This document shows positions 32,060-39,102 of a stretch of 44,296 nt of DNA, piece by piece. The stretch lies in NCBI GenBank assembly GCA_964562015.1, contig CAZLRH010000028.1:1-44296 (forward strand), read 5' to 3'. The notes under the pieces are model-generated. The model had not been told where the DNA came from. It saw only the letters and a list, made by a program, of their open reading frames with translations, and did not search any database. How positions within the stretch are numbered: position 1 is the stretch's first letter; each line of letters starts with the position of its first letter. Source of the stretch: CAZLRH01 sp964562015 (GTDB lineage Bacteria; Verrucomicrobiota; Verrucomicrobiia; Opitutales; JABDGR01). The position numbers and the translations under genes were made by a program.

Positions 32060-32614
32060 ATGAAGACCCCAACCTTGAAGACTGTATCATTTCTCACGGC
32101 CTGCCTGCTGGCGGCAGCGCCGCAGATTTTTGCCCAAGCGGCACCGGCACCTGCGCCGGCCCCTGCTCCCGCGCCTCCGCCTGCACCCGCTCCGGCTCCA
32201 GGTGGCGCCGCGCGCGGTGGATTCGGTGGCGGCGCTGCTGGCGCCGGAGCTTTTGGCGGCTTTGGCGACCTTACGATTGAGGACATCACGGCGCTTTCGA
32301 CCGCGGCCCAAGGTGTGGCCACGGACCCGGCCGTGGCGGCGGCCTTGAAAAAAGTTACGGACGCGCAAGATGCGGCCAACGAGGTGATCAAGGCGGCGAT
32401 AATTAAAGCCAACCCCTCCCTCAAGGCCAACCTCGACAAGCTTCCGCCGGCCCTCAGCCTCACCAACCTGGCGACAGGCCGTGGCTTTGGCGGTCGCGGC
32501 GGTCGTGGCGGCGCCGGTGGTGGTGGCGGCGGCTTCGGCGGCGGCCAGGCTCCCGGTGCTCGTGCCGGTGCTGGCGGCACCTCTGGCGGCGGAGCACCCG
32601 CTGCGGGTGGCTAA
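32060..32614 (+). CDS. Small exported Pro/Ala- and Gly/Arg-rich protein, copy 3
   Basis: The product has 184 residues from ATG 32060. It shares architecture with 25593-26000 and 26141-26587: a signal peptide (LKTVSFLTACLLAAAPQIFA), a Pro/Ala run (APAPAPAPAPPPAPAPAP), a short Gly region, a longer predicted helical core (~75-135, with DITALSTAAQGVATDPAVAA, KVTDAQDAANEVIKAAIIKA), and a Gly-rich tail with RGG-like repeats. The core is not identical to the other two but keeps the DPA and a K-x-x-L-D-K motif near its end. The terminator arms are the same as in the others. It is a member of one diverged family. Function unknown. Confidence 0.78.
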   Translation: MKTPTLKTVSFLTACLLAAAPQIFAQAAPAPAPAPAPAPPPAPAPAPGGAARGGFGGGAAGAGAFGGFGDLTIEDITALSTAAQGVATDPAVAAALKKVTDAQDAANEVIKAAIIKANPSLKANLDKLPPALSLTNLATGRGFGGRGGRGGAGGGGGGFGGGQAPGARAGAGGTSGGGAPAAGG

Positions 32615-32639
32615 GACTTCGTTTATTCCGCAAGAACAA

Positions 32640-32674
32640 CGCCCGCCGCGACTTCCGCCGGCGGGCGTTTTTTT
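32640..32674 (+). terminator. Terminator after Gly-rich exported protein 3
   Basis: CGCCCGCCG (32640-32648) pairs with CGGCGGGCG (32659-32667), followed by seven Ts; arms identical to those at 26046 and 26617. Confidence 0.92.
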
Positions 32675-32694
32675 AACTATTTTAAGGGAATTGA

Positions 32695-32909
32695 GGTGGT
32701 GAACCGTGAAGCCTGCGCCCGCAGGCGATAGGAAAGAGGTACCGACTGCCGTCCCATCAGGGGCCGCCGCAGAACCACCATGACCAAGAACCTTTGCCCG
32801 GCCTGCGGGTCTGACCTGAACGGTGACGCGCCTGCGCGGGCCCGAAAAGGTGCGGTCTCGGCGTGCCCGCTGCGATGTCGGCTTGACGAGACGGGCCGGG
32901 CCCGGTTTT
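32695..32909 (+). other. Possible structured leader before the pseudopilin cassette
   Basis: The 333-bp stretch between the last terminator and the first pseudopilin has no convincing gene; an open frame from ATG 32780 continues into the pseudopilin but reads as unlikely leader sequence. GGTGGT (32695-32700) can pair with ACCACC (32774-32779), enclosing a hairpin GCCTGCG/CGCAGGC at 32711-32726. Further on, GTCTCG (32855-32860) pairs with CGAGAC (32887-32892), followed by a CCGGGCCCGG palindrome and TTTTC (32896-32910). No known riboswitch class was recognised. The final hairpin plus T-run could act as an attenuator. Confidence 0.35.
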
Positions 32910-32947
32910 CTCAATGGTTTTCTACCCCCATGTTCCCTCCGCTGACA

Positions 32948-33736
32948 ATGAAGACCCCTGCCGCCATGCACCGGCGGGTTGGGCGTGCGCGGCTGGCGTG
33001 GGTGGGAGTTTCAGCCTTCACCTTGATGGAATTGCTCGTGGTGGTGGCGCTGGTGGGAATTTTGGCCACCGCGATTGGCGTATCCCTTGCCAACGGCAGC
33101 AACGGCCCATCCCTCGACGGGGCCCAGCGCAATTTGATGGCCATGCTCCAGGCGGCGAAATCGACCGCGGAATTGAACGGCGTGCCCGCCCGGTTTATCG
33201 TGTATTCTGACCAGAATTCCGGTGATTCTTCGACCTCGACGCTGACCAATGGCCGCAAGCTGCGCTTCATGGGCGTCATTGTCCAGGCCAAGGACCCGGT
33301 CACGGGCGTGCCCCTTCAAAACACCTGGCAGGCGGTGAATTCCGGGGCCTACCTGCCCGGCGGCGTTTATTTTATGCCGCAAAATTCCGGCACTTTCGCG
33401 AAAAACGTACCGTCCGGGATGAGCTCCGTGCTGACCCAGGGCACGGCCTTAGGTCCGGCCATCGGTACGATGCAGTTGCCCTATCCGGTGACCCAAGCCC
33501 GCGAGCTCGATGCCAACAGCGAGTACTATTATTTCATCGAATTTTCGCCGAACGGCTTTTTGAGCAACCCGCAGACGCCCCAGGCCAATGTGGTCCTGGC
33601 CGCGGCGAACCTGCTCAGCGATTCGCAGATTGATTTTCAGGGCTCGCTCAACCGCATGGTGTCCGGAGTCCAAGTGCGCTTGTTTGGCGGCATCGTGCCG
33701 TTCCGTGAGCGGCGGGACATCACCGGTGTGCAATAA
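32948..33736 (+). CDS. Pseudopilin-like protein, cassette gene 1 (Verru_Chthon D-like)
   Basis: The product has 262 residues from ATG 32948; ATG 32930 and ATG 32966 are alternatives. A ~31-residue leader ends in VGVSA, then FTLMELLVVVALVGILATAI with Glu at mature position 5. Ala instead of Gly before the cut site is accepted by prepilin peptidases, but less common. The mature part has a GspH-like layout: NLMAMLQAAKSTAELNGVPA followed by beta-rich sequence. It is the first of three prepilin-leader genes on one strand, spaced 36 and 19 bp apart. This matches what I recall as the verrucomicrobial 'Verru_Chthon cassette', whose D member is GspH-like. Confidence 0.82.
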   Translation: MKTPAAMHRRVGRARLAWVGVSAFTLMELLVVVALVGILATAIGVSLANGSNGPSLDGAQRNLMAMLQAAKSTAELNGVPARFIVYSDQNSGDSSTSTLTNGRKLRFMGVIVQAKDPVTGVPLQNTWQAVNSGAYLPGGVYFMPQNSGTFAKNVPSGMSSVLTQGTALGPAIGTMQLPYPVTQARELDANSEYYYFIEFSPNGFLSNPQTPQANVVLAAANLLSDSQIDFQGSLNRMVSGVQVRLFGGIVPFRERRDITGVQ

Positions 33737-33772
33737 CCCGCGCGCGAATTTTACCGACCCCACTCGTTTCCC

Positions 33773-34567
33773 ATGCCTTTCGTACCTTCACCGCTTCTTG
33801 CCGGCCTCCCTCTGGGCTCCGCCGGCCGCCGCGCCCGGCGCGGGTTCTCGATGATCGAGGTCATTCTCGCCATTGGCATCCTCGGCGTCGCGGTGGTGGC
33901 CTTGCTGGGGATGATTGGGCCGGCACTGGACAATGTGAACACGGTTCAGCAAATCAACGCGGGCATCGCGTGCATGTCCAATTTGAACACCGCGCTGAAT
34001 GCGGCCCCGTTTTACGATTCGAACAATATCAGCGGCAGCGTGTACACCTGGGTGCAGTCGTCGAAATACAACTATCCCACGATCATTTACTTTTATAACG
34101 AAGTGCAGAATGGCGATACCCAGAAGCCCATCATCATTCCGCGCCAGGCTATTTACTGTCAAAATGTGAACTCCAAACAGCCGGGCTATATGCTGTATAC
34201 GGACATGGTCACCGCGATTCAAAATGGGGCCATTGACGGGCCGGTCATTGCGATGTCGCTGTCCGTTTCCCCGCTGGCCGCGAATTTTTCCTCGCCCTTG
34301 GGCAACCAGGCGTATGCGAAAGCCAACAACCCGCCCAACGGCAGTCTGTTTCCCGTCAATAACCTGCCCACGAATCCGAACGCGCAAGCAGGTGCCAATG
34401 GCGTGGCCTATTACGAGGGTTACCTGCCGATTCTCGTCCAGGTTTTTGCGGTGCCGCTGGACCAAATCAGCCTTAACCCCGGCGGCTTTCAGGCGTGGAA
34501 GGCTTTGACCGAGACCCAGCGTCTTTTCACTTACACCACGGCCGTGTTGCGCTCCAACTCCAATTAA
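33773..34567 (+). CDS. Pseudopilin-like protein, cassette gene 2 (Verru_Chthon B-like)
   Basis: The product has 264 residues. The leader ends at RRARRG (Gly24), followed by FSMIEVILAIGILGVAVVAL, the GspI/PulI-type helix with Glu5. The remainder is a beta-rich extracytoplasmic domain with many Asn and Pro residues (NNISGSVYTWVQSSKYN, AKANNPPNGSLFPVNN). It shares orientation and close spacing with its two neighbours, so an operon is likely. It probably acts as a minor pseudopilin in a type II secretion- or pilus-like machine whose core genes lie elsewhere. No catalytic motif is seen, and the C-terminal part is specific to this cassette type. Confidence 0.84.
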   Translation: MPFVPSPLLAGLPLGSAGRRARRGFSMIEVILAIGILGVAVVALLGMIGPALDNVNTVQQINAGIACMSNLNTALNAAPFYDSNNISGSVYTWVQSSKYNYPTIIYFYNEVQNGDTQKPIIIPRQAIYCQNVNSKQPGYMLYTDMVTAIQNGAIDGPVIAMSLSVSPLAANFSSPLGNQAYAKANNPPNGSLFPVNNLPTNPNAQAGANGVAYYEGYLPILVQVFAVPLDQISLNPGGFQAWKALTETQRLFTYTTAVLRSNSN

Positions 34568-34586
34568 AAGTTTTTTCCGCCCGCCC

Positions 34587-35567
34587 ATGCCCACGCCCGC
34601 TCCTGTCCGCGCCCGCCGGGGTTTCACCTTGGTGGAAATCATGACCGCCACGGCAATCATGGCGGTGGTGGTGGGCTTTGTGCTGACGATTTTGACGCAG
34701 GTCATGGGGGCGTGGAATAGTTCGTCCGACAAGTTGGTCATCGGCACGCAGGCGAGCGTCGCGCTCGATTTGCTCACGCAGGACTTGCAAAACCTCGTTT
34801 TGCGCAATGACGGCAACCAGTGGCTCTCGCTGAACGCGGAAATCGTCAACAGCCAAAAACTATCGCGGCTGCAGTTTTTTTCGCCCACGCCGATGCGGGT
34901 CACCCAGCAGGCCAACGGCCAGCCCATCTACGGCTCGATCTGCGCCATTGAATACCGGGTGATGTACGAGTCGCTTTTTCCCATCAATCCCGATGAGAAC
35001 TCGAAGGTGCTGAACCTGCATCGGGCCGTGATCGACCCGATCTCGACCATGTTGGGCATTAGCAATTCGACGCCGATCATGGGCAGCAATGGCAAGCCGC
35101 AGCAGAATCTCTCCCGGCTGTGGAGCCAGTCCATCGACACCGGCGGCACGAGCAACATCACGCTTAGCTATGCCGGCCAGACGCAACACGTTTACGGGGG
35201 CAACAAGCCCGAAACATTTTTAATTTCCAACGTCGCCAATTTCACGGTCACGGTATCCTACCAGGAGCCGAACGGGCAATCCCCGGTGGGCGGCCGGAAT
35301 CTCTACTTGAACGGCATCTCCGAACCGTGGCCCGACGCCTATTACGGCGGCACCGCGCCCATCGGGGCGTCCAATCCGGTGGATCTGGAAGGCCAGGGAA
35401 AAGTCCCGGCCTATTTCGATGTCACCCTGACCATCCTGAATGACGAAGGCGCGCAGTTGTTTTCGTTGAATCAATGGAACAACGGCGGCCGCACCTGGGA
35501 AATCTTTTTGGCCAAGTTCGGCTATACGTACACGACGCGCATCAACGTCAACAGTCCGCCGCATTAA
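34587..35567 (+). CDS. Pseudopilin-like protein, cassette gene 3 (Verru_Chthon C-like)
   Basis: The product has 326 residues. The leader is short (12 residues, ending RARRG), then FTLVEIMTATAIMAVVVGFV as in GspJ/PulJ-type pseudopilins. DLLTQDLQNLVLRND follows, a GspJ-like early region. The large C-terminal domain (~80-326) is beta-rich with several Asn/Gly/Tyr clusters and no recognised catalytic motif. It is the last of the three cassette genes. The fourth large member expected from other verrucomicrobial cassettes (the A protein, which is ~1000 residues long as I recall) is not found downstream, where menA follows after 125 bp. Confidence 0.84.
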   Translation: MPTPAPVRARRGFTLVEIMTATAIMAVVVGFVLTILTQVMGAWNSSSDKLVIGTQASVALDLLTQDLQNLVLRNDGNQWLSLNAEIVNSQKLSRLQFFSPTPMRVTQQANGQPIYGSICAIEYRVMYESLFPINPDENSKVLNLHRAVIDPISTMLGISNSTPIMGSNGKPQQNLSRLWSQSIDTGGTSNITLSYAGQTQHVYGGNKPETFLISNVANFTVTVSYQEPNGQSPVGGRNLYLNGISEPWPDAYYGGTAPIGASNPVDLEGQGKVPAYFDVTLTILNDEGAQLFSLNQWNNGGRTWEIFLAKFGYTYTTRINVNSPPH

Positions 35568-35692
35568 CGGCGGAAATGGGCGGCCCGGCAAAAAATCTCG
35601 CGCGCTCCTTCATGGCTGGTTTAATTGCGCCCCATGTTTACGTGGCATCTGAATAAAGTGGTTCGGCGCACCTGGGCCCGGGCGCCGTCTCG

Positions 35693-36586
35693 ATGAGGCT
35701 CCGTCTCCACGCCTGGATTTTGGCCTCGCGGCCGCGCACGTGGCCGGCGGCTGCCGCGCCGGTGGCTTTGGGTTGTGCCCTGGCCTGGCACGCAGGCCAG
35801 TTTAAAACTGTCCCGGCGGCGTTGTGCCTGGCTTTTGCCTGGCTGACCCAGATCGGCGCCAATCTGGCGAATGATTATTTTGATTTCAAAAAGGGCGCTG
35901 ACACGCCGGAACGCTTGGGGCCGACGCGGGCCGTCGCCGCCGGCCTGATCGCCCCGGCGACGATGTGGCGCGCGGCGCTGGGTGTGCTGGCGCTGGCCTT
36001 TGCCGTCGGTTGCGGGCTGATTTATTTCGGCGGCGTGTGGCTCATGGTCATCGGGGTGGCGAGCGTGGTGGCGGCGCTGGCCTACACGGGCGGTCCGTAT
36101 CCGTTGGGTTATCACGGCTGGGGCGATGTGTGTGCGTGGTTCTTTTTCGGGCCCGTCGCCGTGGCCGGCACTTATTATGTGCAGGCGGGCTGGCCGGTGC
36201 CGCCGGAGCTTTGGCCGGTGGCCACGGCCTGCGGGCTGCTCACGGCCAATATTCTCGTCGTCAATAATGTCCGCGATGCGGCGACGGATGCGCGCGCGGG
36301 CAAGCGCACGCTGGTCGTGCGTTTTGGCCGGCGCTTTGCCCTGTGGCAGTACGCCGCGAGTTTCATGTTTGCGATGCTGACGCCCGCGTTTCTCGTCCTG
36401 GCCGGCTATCCGCCGGTCGTGCTGGCGGCGATGGCCACGTATGTGCTCGGCCGCTGGCTGATGTGGCGGCTGGGCACGCTGGCGGAAGGCGATGGCCCGG
36501 GCTTTAACCGCCTGCTCGCGCGCACGGCCCAAGTGCTCGCGCTGTGGGCCGCGCTGTTGAGCGCTGGACTTATCCTCGCGAAATAA
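35693..36586 (+). CDS. menA: 1,4-dihydroxy-2-naphthoate polyprenyltransferase (MenA-like, UbiA family)
   Basis: The product has 297 residues with eight or nine hydrophobic segments. The two Asp-rich, Mg-pyrophosphate-binding motifs of the UbiA superfamily are present: NLANDYFDFKKGAD (57-70) and NNVRDAATDARAGKRT (191-206). The N-D-Y-F-D-F-x-x-G and N-N-x-R-D-x-x-x-D forms are those of MenA, which attaches the isoprenoid tail to 1,4-dihydroxy-2-naphthoate in menaquinone synthesis at the inner membrane. The ATG at 35693 is the only good start, without a Shine-Dalgarno site. No other menaquinone gene is nearby. It converges with trxA, whose terminator overlaps the stop of this gene. Confidence 0.92.
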   Translation: MRLRLHAWILASRPRTWPAAAAPVALGCALAWHAGQFKTVPAALCLAFAWLTQIGANLANDYFDFKKGADTPERLGPTRAVAAGLIAPATMWRAALGVLALAFAVGCGLIYFGGVWLMVIGVASVVAALAYTGGPYPLGYHGWGDVCAWFFFGPVAVAGTYYVQAGWPVPPELWPVATACGLLTANILVVNNVRDAATDARAGKRTLVVRFGRRFALWQYAASFMFAMLTPAFLVLAGYPPVVLAAMATYVLGRWLMWRLGTLAEGDGPGFNRLLARTAQVLALWAALLSAGLILAK

Positions 36587-36611
36587 AAAGCCGCGCAGTG
36601 GCCCGCGCGGC
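36582..36611 (-). terminator. Terminator for trxA, overlapping the menA stop codon
   Basis: On the minus strand GCCGCGC (arm at 36605-36611 read inverted) pairs with GCGCGGC (36590-36596) around an 8-nt loop, followed by TTTTTATTT. The T-run covers 36589-36582 and overlaps the TAA of the convergent menA-like gene at 36584-36586. Confidence 0.75.
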
Positions 36612-36637
36612 CGAATGAAACTGACGCCATTGGTCGC

Positions 36638-36967
36638 TTAACTGGCGGCTTCGATCTTGGCCTTGAGGTCGGCCTTGCTGGTCAGGCCCACAATCTGTTC
36701 CTTGAGCTGGCCGTCCTTGAACAGCAACAGCGTGGGAATGGCGCGGATGTTGTATTTCTGCGCGATCTCAGTGTTGTGGTCCACGTCCACTTTGCAAATT
36801 TGCACCTTCGGGCCGAGCTCGGTGGCGAGGTCGACGAGGATGGGCGCGATGGCCTTGCACGGGCCGCACCAGGGCGCCCAAAAGTCCACGAGCACGGGCT
36901 TGCCGGGCGTTTGCACCGCAGCGTCAAAGGTGGAAGTGTCGAGCGTGAGGATGTTTTCGGAACTCAT
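36638..36967 (-). CDS. trxA: Thioredoxin
   Basis: The product has 109 residues from ATG 36967; longer open frame upstream is not family-like. The redox motif WCGPCK is at 33-38 with Cys34 and Cys37, preceded by VLVDFWAP, and the cis-proline is Pro78 in IRAIPTLLLF. Asp28 (the buried acid, VDFWAP) and the C-terminal K-x-x-L-x-x-x-I helix are present. This is a classical cytosolic disulfide reductant. A terminator follows on the minus strand. The upstream neighbour at 36999-37265 is in the same direction, 31 bp away, and may be co-transcribed. Confidence 0.96.
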   Translation of the reverse strand: MSSENILTLDTSTFDAAVQTPGKPVLVDFWAPWCGPCKAIAPILVDLATELGPKVQICKVDVDHNTEIAQKYNIRAIPTLLLFKDGQLKEQIVGLTSKADLKAKIEAAS

Positions 36968-36998
36968 AGGGATGTGAAAGGGTTGCCTGCATGACAGC

Positions 36999-37265
36999 CT
37001 ATTTGCTGCCAATGTAAAGCAGGAAGAATAAAACGGCGGCGGCGCACGCGATGGCCGCGGCAAACAAATCGACCAAAATGCCGAGGGAACCGACCGAGGG
37101 CGGCGATGATTCGAACGTGGGCTGATACGGCAGCGCGACGGGCGCCGCCTGGCTGTTGGCCGCCGTCCGCGGCGCGAGGGCCGGAGCCGCCGCCGCCGCA
37201 GTCGCGGCGGGCGCGAGCGGTTTGGCGGCCGGCACGGCGGCGTTGGTCTGATCAGGTGAGTTCAC
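36999..37265 (-). CDS. Small Ala/Pro-rich membrane protein, hypothetical
   Basis: The product has 88 residues from GTG 37265. The first ~60 residues are low-complexity Ala/Pro/Thr (AVPAAKPLAPAATAAAAAPA and following); the last 26 form a hydrophobic helix (GILVDLFAAAIACAAAVLFF) and end LLYIGSK. A cytoplasmic Pro/Ala arm tethered by one C-terminal helix is suggested. The gene is 31 bp upstream of trxA in the same orientation. No family was recognised. The compositional bias makes a spurious frame possible, but the strong helix and absence of an overlapping gene support it. Confidence 0.55.
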   Translation of the reverse strand: MNSPDQTNAAVPAAKPLAPAATAAAAAPALAPRTAANSQAAPVALPYQPTFESSPPSVGSLGILVDLFAAAIACAAAVLFFLLYIGSK

Positions 37266-37320
37266 GGGCGGAGGGGAAGATTCATCGGAATGGCCGGAAT
37301 GTCAAGTAAGCGCGGGGCGA

Positions 37321-37484
37321 GGTAGTGTCTTAATTTCACCAGAAATAAGACGGCGGGCTGAGGGCAGCCCGCCCTACCCAATTAAATGCAGCCCGCCCTT
37401 TAAATGCAGCCCGCCCTACCCCAAGCAAATGTTTTAGGTAGGGCGCGCTGCCCTCAGCGCGCCGTTTCAAATTAGGACATTACC
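37321..37484. mobile_element. MITE-like non-autonomous element with 8-bp target duplication
   Basis: The element is 164 bp long. Its ends GGTAGTGTCTTAATTT (37321-37336) and AAATTAGGACATTACC (37469-37484) are inverted repeats with 14 of 16 matching. It is flanked by a perfect 8-bp direct repeat CGGGGCGA at 37313-37320 and 37485-37492, the signature of insertion by a DDE-type transposase. Inside, two hairpins (8-bp stem at 37353-37372 with loop AGGG; 9-bp stem at 37442-37463 with loop CCCT) have complementary loops, and an 18-bp unit TTAAATGCAGCCCGCCCT is perfectly tandem at 37382-37399 and 37400-37417. It has no coding capacity and lies between the small membrane protein gene and the epimerase gene. 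Families with 8-bp duplications include IS1595, ISL3 and IS66; I do not assign one. Confidence 0.85.
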
Positions 37485-37533
37485 CGGGGCGACGAAGGAG
37501 TGCCCGGCCTGGACTAGCCTGTTCAAACGATGC

Positions 37534-38478
37534 TTATTTCTGGCCCCGATTTTTTTCGTACCACGCGATGGTGTTGCGCAGGCCCGTCTCGAACGACGTT
37601 TGCGCGCGGAAACCGAATTCCTTTTCCGCTTTTTGCGTATCGAGGCAGCGGCGGGGCTGGCCGTCGGGCTTCGACGTGTCCCAGCGCAGTTCGCCCTTGA
37701 AGTTGGTCAGCCGGACAATCAATTCCACGAGATTCTTGATCGTGATTTCCATGCCCGTGCCGAGATTGATGGGCTCGCCCTTGTTGTACTTTTCCGCGGC
37801 GAGGAGAATGCCCTCGGCGGCGTCGGCGGCATAGAGGAATTCGCGCGTGGCCGCGCCCGTGCCCCAGACCTCGATAAAGGCGTCGCCGCGCTCGCGGGCG
37901 TCCACGCACTTTTTAATCAAGGCGGGAATGACGTGCGAGGATTCGGGGCTGAAGTTGTCGCGCGGGCCGTACAAATTGACCGGGAGCAGGAAAACGCCGT
38001 TCAGGTTGTACTCCTGCCGGTACGACTGGCATTGCACGAGCAGCGCCTTTTTGGCGATGCCGTAGGGCGCATTCGTTTCCTCCGGGTAGCCGATCCACAA
38101 ATCCTCCTCGAGGAACGGCACCGGCGTAAACTTCGGGTACGCGCAAATGGTGCCGACAACCACGAGCTTGGGCAGCTTGAACAGGCGCGCCTGTTCGATC
38201 AGCTCGATGCCCATGATGGCATTCTCGTAAAAAAATTTGCCGGGATGATCGCGGTTGGCGCCGATGCCCCCGACGACGGCCGCGAGGTGCAGCACGAGCG
38301 TCGGCCGGGTGTCGCGAAACAATTTCGCGATGGCATTGCGGTCGCGCAGGTCATAGTCGGCGCTGCGCGGGGCGAAGATCTCGGGGCAGCCGCGGGCCCG
38401 CAGGCCCTCGACCACAAAAGAGCCGAGAAAGCCCGCGCCGCCCGTGACGATCACCCGTTGCTTGGTCCAGAAGCTCAT
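37534..38478 (-). CDS. fcl: GDP-L-fucose synthase-like NAD-dependent epimerase/reductase
   Basis: The product has 314 residues from ATG 38478 (ATG 38493 also possible), close to E. coli Fcl (321). It is a short-chain dehydrogenase of the extended type: the NADP-binding VTGGAGFLGSFV (11-22), HLAAVVGGIGANRDHP, and the catalytic Tyr139 and Lys143 in YGIAKKALL. The GSSCIYPK segment of Fcl reads GTICAYPK here, so the catalytic Ser is Thr110 while Cys112 is kept. NLYGPRDNFSPESSHVIPAL carries the conserved histidine. It makes GDP-L-fucose from GDP-4-keto-6-deoxymannose for surface polysaccharide. No gmd gene is nearby, so the real substrate is less certain. A MITE lies 49 bp beyond its 3' end. Confidence 0.87.
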   Translation of the reverse strand: MSFWTKQRVIVTGGAGFLGSFVVEGLRARGCPEIFAPRSADYDLRDRNAIAKLFRDTRPTLVLHLAAVVGGIGANRDHPGKFFYENAIMGIELIEQARLFKLPKLVVVGTICAYPKFTPVPFLEEDLWIGYPEETNAPYGIAKKALLVQCQSYRQEYNLNGVFLLPVNLYGPRDNFSPESSHVIPALIKKCVDARERGDAFIEVWGTGAATREFLYAADAAEGILLAAEKYNKGEPINLGTGMEITIKNLVELIVRLTNFKGELRWDTSKPDGQPRRCLDTQKAEKEFGFRAQTSFETGLRNTIAWYEKNRGQK

Positions 38479-38597
38479 ACGTGGAAAAGTCATCCAATTA
38501 AGCGGGCTCCGCGCAAAAGGCAATGCCCGCGTGCGATAAAGTTGCCACGCAGGCTTTACAAACCGGGGCTTTTGGCCGATGCTTGCGCACTATAATA

Positions 38598-39032
38598 ATG
38601 AGCGCGCGCGATTTTGGCGAGGTGGTGGACCAGATCCGCAAGGACGACCCGCGGTTTGAAAAAGGCGCGTACTATTTTGTCCGGCAGGCCCTCGACCATA
38701 CCTTAAAGACCGGGCGCACGGAGGCTCCCGCCCGCAGCGGCCAGCACGTCAGCGGCCAGGAACTGCTCGCAGGCATCCGCAACTTCGCCCTCGAACAATA
38801 CGGCCCGATGACCTACACCCTGCTCGAACGCTGGGGCTTGAAGCGCTGCGAGGATTTCGGCGACATCGTTTTCCACCTCGTGGATTACGGTGTGCTCGGC
38901 AAGACCGACCAGGACCGGCGCGAAGACTTTGCCCACGGCTACGATTTTCGCGACGCGTTTGTGCGCCCGTTTGAATCCACGGCCCTGCCCAAGTTTCCCG
39001 GGCGCGTGCGCCTCGATGAGCCGGAGGATTGA
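38598..39032 (+). CDS. Minf_1886-family conserved protein (144 aa)
   Basis: A soluble protein of unknown function, conserved mainly in Verrucomicrobia and Planctomycetes. The typical start (ARDFGEVVDQIRKDDPRF, then YYFVRQALDHTLK) and later HVSGQELLAGIRNFALEQYG, RCEDFGDIVFHLVDYGVLG and EDFAHGYDFRDAFVRPF match the family. It is all-alpha by pattern, without signal peptide or membrane segment. The ATG at 38598 fits the family start; the TATAAT at 38591-38596 is too close to the start codon to be a normal promoter. Its last 144 bp, including the TGA, are repeated at 42589-42732 with six base differences, five of which are silent. Confidence 0.88.
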   Translation: MSARDFGEVVDQIRKDDPRFEKGAYYFVRQALDHTLKTGRTEAPARSGQHVSGQELLAGIRNFALEQYGPMTYTLLERWGLKRCEDFGDIVFHLVDYGVLGKTDQDRREDFAHGYDFRDAFVRPFESTALPKFPGRVRLDEPED

Positions 39033-39102
39033 TGCACAAATTCAAAATTGAGCAGCGCGCGCGTGGGAGCAAATGAGCCAAGTCCGAGGCAACTCACCGG
39101 AT

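Noticed and set aside
32780..32947. Zinc-ribbon-like small protein (CPACGSDLNGD) before the first pseudopilin gene
   Set aside because: The frame runs straight into the pseudopilin without a stop, the second Cys pair is not of ribbon type, and the region is better explained as leader sequence; an N-terminal extension of this kind would hide the prepilin leader.
37353..37463. CRISPR-like array because of the repeated GCAGCCCGCCCT units
   Set aside because: Only three short units with irregular or no spacers, inside a transposon-like element; no spacer of typical length.
38591..38600. TATAAT directly before the ATG of the Minf_1886-type gene, as a promoter for that gene
   Set aside because: Only one base separates it from the start codon, so transcription would begin inside the coding sequence; no good -35 is present at 16-18 bp, and the family N-terminus fixes the start at 38598.
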